This document shows, piece by piece, positions 35,082 to 47,518 of a DNA stretch of 64,000 nt. The position numbers and the translations under genes were made by a program. The DNA is from Tubiluchus corallicola (Eukaryota; Priapulida; Priapulimorpha; Priapulimorphida; Tubiluchidae). Location of the stretch: positions 56,338-120,337 of the forward strand of contig JAQGDQ010000641.1 of NCBI GenBank assembly GCA_030141605.1. Reading direction: 5' to 3'. The notes under the pieces were generated by a model that ran no database searches, was not told where the DNA came from, and saw nothing but the letters and a program-made list of their open reading frames with translations. Every line of letters starts with the position of its first letter. The first letter of the stretch is position 1.

Positions 35082-35507
35082 GTGAGGAATCAGTGTGGAG
35101 GTATGCTTAAGTGGGACATTGGCAAAGTTGTAAAGAGAATTGGTGTTGTTAGGTACAGGGTTAAGATTGGTTATCAGGTTAAGCATGTACATGTAAATCA
35201 TATGCTGAAAAGTGGAGAATTTGTTAATGATGATGATTGTGTAAAATTGGATGGGTCTACAGATGATGTGATCAGAGTTCCGGTTAGTCAGCCTGTGGCT
35301 GAATCTGAAACATTGCCTGTGAAAGATTCAAGTTCTATTGCTGAATCAGTTAAAAATTATGATGATGATGATTTACCGACTGTAGACAAACCTTCAATTT
35401 TTGAAAAAAATCATCCAGTAACTGTATTGCCTAAACCACCCATAGAACCTGTTAGACGATCCAGTAGAATCAGGAAGGCTCCTGATAGGTTGATGGAGTC
35501 GGTGTGA
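35082..35507 (+). pseudogene. Ty3/gypsy integrase C-terminal tail
   Basis: Frame of 141 codons with WDIGKVVKRIGVVRYRVKIG (the SH3-like/GPY-F position), VKHVHVNHMLK and a basic end, RRSSRIRKAPDRLMES. It ends in a TGA stop. No LTR is apparent in the next 300 bp. Confidence 0.8.
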
Positions 35508-35845
35508 TTTGTTTGCAAATTGATACTTTAATTGAAATAATTTAGTACTGATTTTGAATTTCTGATTTACTGCACTTACAAATTGGTGTTTGTATTTTCA
35601 CTGGCTAATTGTCATTATAGCTTATAATAGTTATTCTGATTGAAGGTTTCTGTTAGTATACTATACCTAATTAAAGTTATGTTCAATTATTTTGTGAATT
35701 CAGTACATATTACTCTGGCTGTTTGATGGGTTTTCCCCAAATTACTTAACTGCGTAAATTTAAATGGTTTGAGGGCTGATTTCATCATTACGTCATATTC
35801 GCCTTACAAACTTCATTCCTATTTTGTGTACATACGTTTACATAA
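35508..35845. other. spacer after the gypsy remnant
   Basis: AT-rich. No polypurine tract or LTR that I can pair with another copy. Confidence 0.5.
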
Positions 35846-35990
35846 TTGACCTCGACTATAACGAGATTTGGTTATAACGAGCAAGTTTGAAACAGTCCCT
35901 TGAAACTCGTTATAAACGGATCTCTAACGAGTTTCAAGGGACCACCAAAACTTACTCGCTATAACCGAGTCTCGTTATATCCGAGGTCAA
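35846..35990. mobile_element. 145-bp near-palindromic Tigger-like MITE
   Basis: Ends TTGACCTCGACTATAACGAG and CTCGTTATATCCGAGGTCAA. The interior is also inverted (cccttgaaactcgttata / taacgagtttcaaggg), so the whole element folds into one long hairpin. It ends 2 bp before the target duplication of the next hAT MITE. Confidence 0.85.
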
Positions 35991-36000
35991 ATATCTAGCG

Positions 36001-36507
36001 CAGGGGCGGGGTGTGCAAATTGCGGCCCGCGGGGCCACTTGCGGCCCGCCGAGAGAATTTGTGCGGCTCGCGAAGAGATTTGTCAACCTAATGATAGTGC
36101 GGCCGGGGCGATTAATTGAGTGTATCCAGCTGAAGTCCGTGCTACGATCCCAGAGATAGTGCGGGTAGTTTTTTCTACTAGATCGGATGCCATTAATCCG
36201 TACAAGACGGTTGTAGCTTAATGTCACTGTACTACACAGACTGTGTGATACACATTACTAACATGCATTGTAATGAAATTACCACTATCTGTCCTGAAAG
36301 TAGAAATATATGGTTTGTAATATAAATTTTAATAACTTCAAAAATAGTTTCTTGAGTGTAGTAGTAATGATGTACGCAGGTCGGATGCAAAAAAAATCGT
36401 TATTAGGCCTTTCTGTACTTGGCTCCTTGATCAAACTGCCTGTGGCCCGTAGGAATTGCGGCAAAGTTTAATGTGGCCCAGCTAGTCAGATAATTTGCAC
36501 ACTCCTG
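36001..36507. mobile_element. hAT MITE, CAGGGGTGTGCAAATT family
   Basis: Perfect 8-bp duplication atctagcg (35993-36000, 36508-36515). The left end carries a small insertion (caggggcggggtgtgcaaat). Confidence 0.93.
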
Positions 36508-37529
36508 ATCTAGCGTATATGCTGCACAAGGGTCATAATCATGACGAAGGCAAGGTACCCTTTTGGTATAAACTTTAATTTTTCCAGGAGCTTACGTCAG
36601 TTGTAAGGCATTTTTTGGTGATTACCACGTATTAGAATAGAATGTACCTTTGCGTAGTGTACGTTGGTGTACTGTTCCTTAATGCCATATACAACCTTAC
36701 CTACTATTAGTATTCTAGATGTAGTCACAGAAAACACTGTAAACAGAGGTTAATACCACTGAATGCTTTATTAACATAATCAGTATGTCCAATATAACAT
36801 AAATGCCCAACAGATCCCATAAAGTGGATTAACCTGACTGTTCAGAACACAGGTGTGTAAAAACAGACAGGTGACTAGCAGGTAACAAACAGAAAAACTG
36901 GCCAAAACCAAAACCTTTACGTTCCCGTCACAGATGGCGCCTCGTGCACGATAAGTAAGATTAACAAAAAAAGCTAAGTCAGCTACACTATTAACAAGTA
37001 ACAAATTTTGCATTCACAGCACCAAATAGTCGATATACATACACCATACGTACAAGATTAGTGTCAATCAGATTTTTAAATAATACTTCTGCCTGAAATA
37101 GTTACTTCAATATCAGTGTCTTTCTAGCCTTGACTGAATCTAACACATCTGGCTATTTTAGCTCAGTTCCAGGGCTATGATTACAGAGAATGTTGGCAAT
37201 TTGCCATGCACTTTGTAGGGTGAATGATGTTTTCAGGAAACGCGATGCATTTATTCGGCAAGCACACACTCAGCTAATTTTTTTCCTCTTATTACATTAT
37301 ACTTATAATTATATACTATGCTTACTTTTATTGCCAGTCATAATCATAATATTAATATTGAACATTACAGAATATTGTAGTTACGTCAACACTGGTTTAA
37401 TTACTGGTGTACAGTACAATTCAATTCAATTCAGTTTCAATTTATACAATAAAACACGATTAATAAAACAATCTCTAATAAGTTTTGAAAAATGGCAAAA
37501 ATGTATAGATAGAGCTAGAACTAGAGAAA
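36508..37529. other. intergenic, nothing recognised
   Basis: AT-rich. On the minus strand, the tail of the retroposon at 37569-37530 extends to about 37415 (AATAAA-like, GAATTGAATTG). Confidence 0.5.
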
Positions 37530-37569
37530 GGATAGCGAAAAGACTATAAAGTCACCTAGTCTGCTACCC
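37415..37569 (-). mobile_element. retroposon 3' end with conserved hairpin, copy 5
   Basis: Hairpin 37569-37530 on the minus strand: outer stem GGGTAGC/GCTATCC (one G-U/T pair), inner stem GACT/AGTC. It is followed by an AT-rich tail ending in GAATTGAATTGAATTG (37436-37420). The base changes preserve pairing relative to the other copies. Confidence 0.72.
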
Positions 37570-39408
37570 TTTACCGAATATAAATAAAAAGATTTTTTAG
37601 ACACTGGTGGGCATTAATGTTATCAGTTTAATTTAGAAAACATTACTAATTTTTAAAATTATGACATTTACTATATAATCCAAAGAAAAGAATATACATG
37701 TAGTTTAATTAGCGGGCAACAAAATAAGGTCAATCTTGATTAAACTAAAAATTGCATTTAGATTTTATGTGAAATACAGGTCAAAATTGTTATGAAATGA
37801 TAAAAACATTTTGGGTTAATAATGTTATTAATCAACAACAGGAGTTAAATACATTTTGATTTGAGTTCAACTTCATTATTTATTGATTAAGAACAAATCT
37901 ACTGACTTGGACAATAATGCTAAATAATATAATTCTCAATATAATGATAAGACAAACATTTAGCTATACAGGTTTTTTAGTAATTTTATAAGGGAGAGGT
38001 AAGACTTGTGTAATTTGTGAACAGCACCTAAATCTTTACTCATAAAATAGTATGGTAACTGCTGCTGTAATATGGTGTGTGAAAGATGTTTAGAGAATGA
38101 ATATGTAGAAAGCAAAAGCGGCCTTTGGGTACCCAAGAGCATTTGTGTAGAGCTGGACGCACACGTGTTGCAGAGCATGCATGAGTGGTCTGATTATAAA
38201 AATAACCCATCAGCCATGTTAATTGTGTTGCTAATACAGTCTATTGTCCTCACCGCGTCTGTCAGTTAGCTACGCACGGTGCGCACGGTGTGTCACGTGG
38301 TGCGTCACCATATTTCAGCAACAATCAGAATTCACAGTACAGTTTGCGTGTGATGACGGACAAGCAGGAGAGTGCAGCTGCTGTCTGTGTGTTCTGATTT
38401 CCCATGGGAAGCAGGAAGTGCACACTGTCACATCTCGGTCAACTTGTCACGGGATGCCCTAGTGGTCTCTGGTGAACCTGGAAGTTGTAGAAGCTTGCAA
38501 GGTATGAACTAAATTATACAATTAATCTATGAAGTATAGACAGGATTCTTGTTACATGCAATTTTTTGTTGAAATAAAAATGAGTAATTGTAACTAAGTT
38601 AGCATCTGGTTAATACTAAGTATCAGTCGGTTTTGACGTCTGTAATTACCGATTGACCAGTAGGGTTAAGTATCTACGCACGCCTATTTATTTTGTGTCA
38701 ATGATTTTGATGTTATTGTCTTTGTGTTGTCAGGACATTTTGTCAGTAGGATTTTCTTATTACGTGCATAGACTTATATACCTTAAACGTACCATAAATT
38801 TTGAAGTACTAGTATAAATTATCATCAAAACAATTTGGAAGCTTGTTGACAAAACTCCTCTCGATTTACTTGTTTGATTTGCAATTTTTTTAATATCGTC
38901 AAGATAGAGACGTTAGCCAGGTAATCATGCAATAATATAAAACATCTTTTTACGTATATACAGCACCATCTTTCTTTATGTTCAAAACGATTACATCCCA
39001 CATGGACCTCATATCTTCTCTTTCCTTTATTAAATGCCAGATGTCGAATAATACCTCGTGCATGCGGGCTCGTTTGCCTATACACTTGAGATTATTTTAT
39101 GGGCCATACCTATATTACCAAAGCAAATTTGGCTTGTTGCCATGACAGCCGGCGCACTTTCATGTACACAAAAGAAAATCAAATGCACTCCAAACAAAGT
39201 AATGTATATACGGCACACCTGAATCCATCTGAATGTCATTAGGAGGGGTCCCGGGAATATAAATGTTTGACGCACGCTTCCGGTAGTCAAAATGTTAACG
39301 TTGAGTTTATAGTTAAATAAGCATCTCCTGTTAATGGCAGGCTGGCAGCAAAGGTACTATTTAAACAACTTAAGAGCTTCATCAATCTTAATGTCATGCA
39401 CTACTGAC
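37570..39408. other. intergenic, one GC-richer island
   Basis: Mostly AT-rich. 38255-38505 is richer in GC and CpG and ends in caag|gtatgaac, which could be a splice donor. I found no convincing coding frame, so I do not call a gene. Confidence 0.4.
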
Positions 39409-40011
<603 letters not shown>

Positions 40012-40516
40012 TACTGACAAAGTACACTATTGGTTCAAAGTATAATGTTGAACTTATTTACAGAAAATGCAGAATTATTTTTTATTTTCAGTTCGTAGAC
40101 ATAGTATTAAGCTATAAACGTGCAATAATTACTATCACCAATTTAGTTAAATATTAGTTAATTATTTAGAAATTAGTTAAATAATTCACAAAAATGACAT
40201 ACATTAAAAGTACATGAAAATGACATTCCAATGGGTAAAAATTTTGGAGCATATAAAAACATCACTGTTGTAAAATTACATGTTTTAATAAACCATTGCA
40301 AAAGTGAAAAACATGGTATCTAAGATTATACTTACATTTAATTAAGCAGATAACCTTAAGATGATTAATACCATTTTTACACAGATTATAGAAGCTTACG
40401 TACCATATCTATATTTTGAACAATTTTACCACAGCTGTGTAGTAACTAATGAGCAGATTAGTTTATTAGCTTACTATTAAGAATTGATAGTATTAGTTTA
40501 TTAGTTCTTATAATAA

Positions 40517-40815
40517 CAATAATAATAATAGTAATAATAATAATATAATAATAATAATAATCTTTATTTAAAGTCGGCTTTTGGGTGAACAATTAACATT
40601 AGCTCAAAGAGCTATTATCGCCGATTGTAAATAACAACCTACAACTACATAACAGAGATTATTATTACCCCACTTTTACCCTAAATACCACGCGTCAGGC
40701 AGGGCAACAGCAGGTACCATTTTTAAAGTCTTTGGTAAGACCCGGCCGCTGGTTCGAACTCACGACCTCCCAGACGGAAAGTAGACGCATTCCCACTAGA
40801 CTAAACTGTCTGGTT
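40517..40815 (-). mobile_element. tRNA-derived SINE
   Basis: On the minus strand the head reads CCAGACAGTTTAGTCTAGTG (A-box TAGTCTAGTGG) and GGTCGTGAGTTCGAACC (B-box), at 40815-40738. A ~150-bp body follows and a (TTA)n tail at 40560-40517 preceded by AAATAAAGA. The head has no cloverleaf fit for a functional tRNA. Confidence 0.75.
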
Positions 40816-42048
40816 AAGTGCCACACAAGGATTAGAGTTCATCTAGAAGGATGCGGCATCTTAAATATCTCAGTGTCTTAGTGTCTGCCTCCTGATTGAC
40901 ACGAAAATGCTTGTTTTGTGATGTGCCACTAAGAAAGATTTTACTGTTATCTCGAGTTGCTCTGAACTCAATTATCCAGCTCTTTTTAAAACCACTGTTG
41001 CTTAACTTTGTCTGTCACAAGGTCATTGTTGTTGTTGGTGAAAAAACTAGTCAAGATTGGCTGTTTTGTAACAGAGTTTCTTGTGACATCTTAGTAAATT
41101 CGCTTAATGAAATGACAGAAAGAAAAGTAAGAATGTGAAGAAGAAAGACGATGATGAAAACAGACAATAAAAAATAAGTAAAAATGTCGGCACCGTTTAG
41201 GTTTGAAGCTAGCTATGATGAATTACTGAATTTAAAGCACTCCAGCTGACAACTGGCAAAACTCTAATGTTCTATCTGCCCCAGCATCTCATCTGTACAG
41301 GTCGGTTCGTCCGTTGCTATGGCGACAGGTGGTTTCCCTAAACCGGTGGCATTTGGTACTGCATGACATCAGTTTCCCAGGATAATTTCCTGAAGGAAGC
41401 CATCAATTTGTTTTCACAATTAAATTGGACGACATTTGCTCTAAATTGATATTGGACACAGAATTGATGACGTTTTACCGACTGAGCTACCTACGTCACT
41501 GTTTACGCATGCGTAGAGATAGAGATACTACCGTCACGGCAGTGGGATTGAGAACAGTGTAATGAAGTTGAAAATTACAATACAATCAAGTCGCATCTAA
41601 AATAAATTACAATATATAACAAACTATATACGGTTAGATAGAGAATTTCACGGGCTTTCTAACCGTGTATTACATGACTAAATTCGCTTAAGTACTGCAA
41701 CGAAAATAAAGAAAAAACATTAAATAGAATATAAAATGATACTAGAAACATTAAGTTTGCATTTCTTTCTTTCGGTCAAAATTTGGTTTCAAATATTAAT
41801 AATGTGAGTTCTTTTCATTATTAACCAATAATCTTAAAGCTAAAAATGTTGTCTTTATTCGTAATTTGATAATTATTTTATAGTTTGTAGATTTTATGAA
41901 AGAAATTCATAAATAATAATATTTTAATCTAAAATTTAATGGGGGAAAAGGTAGTCTTTGAGTATTTAGCTCTTTATAATTAATTATAGCTCTTAATTAG
42001 TGTAGATTATCAGCAAGTCAAAATGTTACTTGAATGAGGAAACAATAT
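40816..42048. other. intergenic, nothing recognised
   Basis: AT-rich. One RFX X-box-like palindrome, GTTGCTATGGCGAC, lies at 41313-41326 in a short GC-richer stretch. Confidence 0.45.
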
Positions 42049-42502
42049 TTAATCCATTCTTGACCGTTTTTATTCAATGTTTTGTTTTGCGAACTTTTGT
42101 TCAGTATGTCCATCTTGTTTACACATAATAATTATTTTTTCTACCTGTGCCCGCGTGCTAAATATAGCCTGTATCCCACGGGATACATTGGGATTCAATG
42201 GAAGCATAAAATGTGCTTCATTTTGCAACTGCTGATAATTTTTTAAAGTATTTAAGACATTTAGTATGCATGCTATGTTGATCTGTACAAAGTCATCTCT
42301 AAAGTACTGTACCTTGTGCAGTTTTTTATGCTATGTAGATTTTTAGCTTGCCATTTTATCACCATTTTTAGTCTCTTGTTATTGGCTTAAATCAAAATAA
42401 CTATTAACAGATCAAATAACTGTCAGTTTTAAAATTTTATTAATTTTAAAAGCAGGAAATATTCTCGTATCCCACGGGATACAACCGGTATGAAAGGGTT
42501 AA
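42049..42502. mobile_element. TTAA-flanked MITE with GTATCCC palindromes, copy 3
   Basis: TTAA at 42049-42052 and 42499-42502. The right end GGTATGAAAGGG matches copy 2. Both gtatcccacgggatac palindromes are present (about 42173 and 42468). The left end has decayed. Confidence 0.8.
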
Positions 42503-42900
42503 AGAGAGCAGTTTTTCGTGAACCTATCTGAAACGTAGCAAACTTTTACGGTCTTGAAGGGCCAGTCTGACCTCAGACGCTCCATGCACAGACAGTAATT
42601 AAATGCTACGTCATTTTCACGTAACACAGTAAAAGCACTTGACATGCCTAGATCGGCGGCGCCTTGCTGTTTAATAATTAATTACCTGTACAGGTATGAC
42701 TCATACTCTTTGGCTAACAATAAAACGTATAGCCTATGGATACTCGTAAACCTGCTTGTCGGCTTTCAAAAGATTGCTATTATTGTTGGAGGTGGTTACT
42801 AATAATGGAGAATGTGGTGTGTTAATCGTGTTATAATTGTATATTTCCACGAATATATGTGTGGAAAACAGAGTTGTGGAGTCGGTAGCAAATTTATTAC

Positions 42901-43377
42901 TATCGGTTTTACATGTCAAATGTAGACCTGCGTTAACTCAAATGTAGATTTAGGTAATTCAAATGTTAGGTAGTTCAAATGTGTTAACAATGGTTTTCAA
43001 GAAATCTTAAGCGTTTTTGGTAAGTCAAATGTAGACACATGTCATGTCAAATGTGACATAGGTATCTCAAATGTGGATAGGTGGTAAAGTTTAAGGATGT
43101 TAAATTTAATCTTCTTTAATTTCGGTTTAATAATTGCTCTTAAGTTAAAATACTAACGTTATAGGTCTACTAATAGATGCATTATCTGTAGTTTATCTTT
43201 TTCTAATTTGCACTTAAATAACTTAATTACCGATTTATTCAAAGTAATGCATCTACATTTGACTTACCTAAGTCACATTTGAGTTACCAAAACACATTCG
43301 AAATTCCTATGTCTACATTTGACTTACCTAAGTCACATTTGAACTTTCTGTGTCTACATTTGACGTGTAAAACCTAT
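42901..43377. mobile_element. MITE with TCAAATGT subterminal repeats, copy 1
   Basis: Ends GGTTTTACATGTCAAATGTA and TACATTTGACGTGTAAAACC. The left part contains seven TCAAATG motifs and the right part five inverted CATTTGA motifs. It is homologous to 61715-62184, where a TA duplication is visible. Confidence 0.82.
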
Positions 43378-44460
43378 AAAGGAGACATAGTGGGAGTTGT
43401 TAAAAATAAGGGAGTCGGGACTCTGAGCACACTTATTGTCAGAGCAGTCAGTATTGGAGTTGGTAAAAATAGACAAACTCCAACTCTATTTACCCTTTAA
43501 GACAATTATACCTGATACTGTTGTATAAAAAGGTCAATTCAACTAAATTATATGAGCAAAAGTAAGCTGCTGATTGGCAGGAGTTGGAGACGGGGTTGGA
43601 TCTTTTAAAATTGGAGGAATCGGAGCTGGAGTCGGGAGTTTAATGTACAGACTCCACAGTTCTCGTGGAAAACATGGCAGCCAAGTATTATCGTGAGATC
43701 AAGTTTTTTTGCGGACAGTGTTCAAAATTTCGCAATCAATCGGTCTCCCTTTATCATTCGAAGACGAAGCATTCAAGTATCCTCTTTTTAGTACCTCTCC
43801 CTCTGATTCGAATGGTCGGAATCTGCAATTGAAGGTGTTTTCTTTTTTTGGCGGGGCAAATCAGTAAAGTTATCTTACCGCCATCATGATGTTTGCTTAA
43901 ATCATTAACGTAAGGTAATCACTCTTCCTGATTCTTGCACGGTGTTCCTTGGGGCTCTTTGTTCGTAGATTTGTACGGTGCGTCTCAGAGTCACAGAGGT
44001 GATTTTTGATGTGTGGCCCGCTATAAGTTCAACGTGGTCAATTGTCATGTTTTTTATTTTAAGTTGGTACGTTGAAATCAATACATTTACGTAATATTAT
44101 AGTAATATTGCAAATTTATTTGATGGAGAATTAATGTCAATTGGAAGTTTCATTTACGACTGTATGCATAGATTTGTGAATTAAATAGTATAGCTTTGTT
44201 AGCGGACATATAACCGCATGACTGTGATTATCATATAGGTAAAATATTTGTTTAATACATGTATACAAATGCTTAGTAAATAGTTATTTTCGCTTCATGG
44301 AGTTTACAACTAAATTTGTATATCTGTGTGTATACCTTGTGCAGCTATGTTGAGTCAAATTGTTAGTATGAGCTGGAAATCATTACCCGAGCTCTGCCCG
44401 CTGATAAAACCATCGGGTATGCATTGATTTCGTAATTTTCGTGTTGGAAATTTGATTTTC
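43378..44460. other. intergenic, nothing recognised
   Basis: AT-rich, no open frame or repeat that I can support. Confidence 0.45.
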
Positions 44461-44471
44461 AGAAATAAAAT

Positions 44472-44762
<291 letters not shown>

Positions 44763-44904
44763 TCTACGTTTGGTGTCTTTTGGTTTAGCCACAGAAAAGG
44801 TTAGAAGGAAACTAAAAACATGGAAATAAAGAAATTTGATTAATTTCCTATACGCGTAATACGTTAGTAAAAGATGGGAAACAGTTTACAATGAAGCGCA
44901 GAGT

Positions 44905-45440
44905 TGTTGTTTTTGGCATCCTTCTGTCTCGGAAGACAATGGAGTGTGCGCCAAGAGAGTCAGTTATTGATCACATTGATGGAGCTGCAGCGTCGACTGT
45001 GGCTGAGCAGTGCGATCCTTGAACGTCTCCAGGGCGCACGCCTTGGCAAGGTGTATGGAGATCCTGAGTTGCCCAGACAACAGGAACCCCCTCTCTTCCT
45101 CGCTGGTGTAGTCCAAAGGAAAGCGGAGCGATACGTTTGGCACCAGGTTGGCTGCAGGAGCTGCCGGAGTCATGAGCATGCTGCACTGGTCCGCCTTCGG
45201 GGCTCCACTCCTGATTTGGAAGGTTTACTCCTCTACACATGGCCATTGGGTCACTTGACCTCCTCCGCCCTCTAGCCGTTGGCTGCTTGTGCAGTTCCTC
45301 CGTGTAGTGTCGAGATACAGTGTGGGCATCCCGCAAGCCTACAGGACCTGGTATTCCAAGGAGGTCACCCATCCAAGTACTAACCGGGCTCTACTACGAG
45401 AACCGGTGTTTTCAGCGTGATATGGCCGTAGTAGCGTAGA
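44905..45440 (-). mobile_element. 5S rRNA-headed SINE (SINE3-like), copy 1
   Basis: On the minus strand a 5S-like head (45428-45332: CTACGGCCATA, GGTTAGTACTTGGATGGG, AATACCAGGTCCTGTAGGC) is followed by a ~370-bp body and a tail AAAACAACAAC (44915-44905). The head has lost part of its internal region (cgttgcttaacttcggtgat is absent). The layout is that of 5S-derived SINEs, transcribed by Pol III from the internal 5S promoter. Short frames in the body are shared with copy 2 but look incidental. Confidence 0.88.
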
Positions 45441-45807
45441 GTTAACACGTGTATAAATCCGCAAAGTTGAAAATAGCTGTCTCCGTGATTGATGCGCTTG
45501 GAATTTATCACTTATGGAGTGCTTACGTATGCACTTTTAAAGTTATGCAGTGGTTTTATGTAGTGGCTATAAAAGTATTTACTATTATCGGATATTTTGG
45601 CTCAAGTTTATAGTTCTTCACACAATTAAATTAGTTCGTGAAGCGTATTAGGGTTAGGGACTCGGTTTTGGGTTAGGGCTAGGGTATTTAAATCGTGTGT
45701 GTGTGTGTGGGGGGGGGGGGGTAGTCGAATTGTAAACTTCATCCGATATTTTTATCAACCGCATCATAGGTTACTTATTTTAATAAAAAGTGGTTCTTAA
45801 AAAACTC

Positions 45808-46161
45808 TGGCATCTATTAGAATTAAATAGAACATTGTAGAATGTTCCATTAGAATAATCGTCTTACCGTGTAGAATGTTCTAGAAAGAAACGTCTGGAA
45901 TGCTCCCTGGTACCCTATATAAGGCGAAGCAGGCCGCTGACAGACACGCACAGATTCACACGGACGCCACTTACACATTCTCTTGTATATTTGTATGTTC
46001 AGATACACTCAAACGTTTTCCAGATTTTCACGTTTAATGTAAACATTTCGCGTTCCTTCATACTTTTGTGTTGTAGAATTCTCGCTTAATAAACTAGTTT
46101 AATTTGACGAAGTGTTTTCTGGTTTTCTCTACGAGCCTTCCGAGAGAAACGAAACACAACA
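45808..46161 (+). mobile_element. LTR-like repeat with heat-shock element, copy 1
   Basis: A 354-bp sequence starting TGGCATCTATTAGAATTA and ending AAACACAACA, about 94% similar to 57394-57748. It has a perfect heat-shock element GAAtgTTCtaGAA (45874-45886), more GAA/TTC pairs nearby, a TATA box TATATAAG (45916-45923) and a polyadenylation signal AATAAA (46088-46093). The TG...CA ends and the order promoter then polyA signal fit a solo LTR. No target duplication is seen, so a retroposed promoter is an alternative. Confidence 0.65.
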
Positions 46162-46399
46162 GTTTTGTAATCGTAAAACTATGCAACTCAAGTTACGAAA
46201 AATAAATTTATTAGTACTATTATTACTACAGGATTTTTATCTTTTAGTAATGGGGATCGGAGAAAGTAAAAATTTGGGGAAGGAAGCAAATCGTCGGCAA
46301 TGCAGAAAATAATAAGAATTTAGTATTATTTATCATAATTAGATTATGACTGAGCATGTCAGAATGTTCATAAACCATTGTGATTTATTTCACAACAAT

Positions 46400-46625
46400 A
46401 AGCGTTTTCACAGTTCCAGCTAAATCACTCTAAGCACAGGCTAATGCATAATTAAGTAAAGTCCACGTAAAACAACCGACGTTACTGAAGTGATGTGGCA
46501 GACGGCTTTAATTTACCCACATGTCACGTGACAGTTGTACTTGAGACGCGTTGCTGAGTTACACTTCTTAGCCGTCGACCTGCAGCAACTGCGCGTGCGC
46601 AGAGCAAAACTGTGAAAAGGCTTAT
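46400..46625 (+). repeat. dispersed repeat F, copy 2
   Basis: Begins tttcacagttccagctaaat and ends gcaaaactgtgaaaaggc, so the two ends are inverted (TTTCACAGTT / AACTGTGAAA). Shares cataattaagtaaagtccac and cacgtgacagttgtacttga with the other copies. Confidence 0.7.
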
Positions 46626-47130
46626 TATTTAGTATTAGCTAGTAATGAACTGAGTCGTTTTTTTGCAGGTAAAATAAAGATTTGCTGCCAAGACGTAGAA
46701 CCAGGAGAAAGACGGAACAAATGAAATTGTTAAAAATTTTTTAACCTGGTAAATTTGGAAAAAAGCTATTGGGAGCCACAAAATTGACGTTGCATCTGTA
46801 TCAAGCCATCTAACTGTGTAAAAATAAAAAAAAAACAATTCTTTGGTTCCGTGCAGTGCATCAGTTTACACGAGAAATGTGTAAACTGTATTGATGACTA
46901 GGTTTACATACGACTTTTTCTACATACAGTAAGAATCTTATTATCTGACAGTGAAGCTGCAGGATTTTAAACTCGACTATAACTGGAGATGAATTTCCTC
47001 TCAGAATACTTCCACACGGATCTAGACATCTTCATAGTAAGTGCCTTCTCCTTTTACTAGCTGTAGATTTTCGGTGTCTCGAATTTGTATATTTTAGCCT
47101 TTGATAAAAACTTGACAATGCTCTCTTGGA
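46626..47130. other. intergenic, nothing recognised
   Basis: AT-rich spacer before the 27-bp array. Confidence 0.45.
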
Positions 47131-47139
47131 AAGATTGTT

Positions 47140-47486
47140 TTGTTGTCACCATGGTATCCATTTGTTTAGTGGTCACCATGGTATCCATTTGTTTAGTTGT
47201 CACCATGGTATCCATTTGTTTAGTTGTCACCATGGTAACCATTTGTTGAGTTGTCACCATGGTATCCATTTGTTTAGTTGTCACCATGGTAACCATTTGT
47301 TTAGTGGTCACCATGGTATCCATTTGTTTAGTTGTCACCATGGTATCCATTTGTTGAGTTGTCACCATGGTATCCATTTGTTTAGTTGTCACCATGGTAT
47401 CCATTTGTTTAGTTGTCACCATGGTATCCAGTTGTTTAGTTGTCACCATGGTATCCATTTGTTTAGTTGTCACCATGGTATCCATT
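47140..47486. repeat. 27-bp minisatellite built on GTCACCATGGTAWCC palindromes
   Basis: About 12.5 units of ttgtcaccatggtatccatt + tgtttag in 27-bp register. The core is a palindrome, and two units (47226-47239 and 47280-47293) read GTCACCATGGTAAC, which fits the RFX X-box consensus GTNRCC-N2-RGYAAC; the others differ at one base. Both strands stay open as 9-residue repeats (MDTMVTTKQ), an artefact of the multiple of three. Confidence 0.95.
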
Positions 47487-47518
47487 TTTAAGCTGCATTT
47501 TTTGCTTTACATCTTTAA

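Larger units (their letters stand above)
32724..35507 (+). mobile_element. decayed Ty3/gypsy retrotransposon, pol region only
   Basis: RT, RNase H, integrase zinc finger, integrase core and a C-terminal tail follow in Ty3/gypsy order on the plus strand over 2.8 kb. The frame is broken several times (stop at 32775, frameshifts near 32950 and 33335, stop at 34605 and others), so it cannot be expressed as one protein. No gag, protease, primer-binding site or LTR is visible; upstream and downstream sequences are unrelated. It is probably truncated by recombination. It lies head to head with DSTYK (576 bp between them). Confidence 0.93.

Noticed and set aside
47057-47491. 142-codon MDTMVTTKQ-repeat and 121-codon HHGIHLFSC-repeat frames
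   Set aside because: The 27-bp unit is a multiple of three, so frames on both strands remain open. No flanking gene structure.
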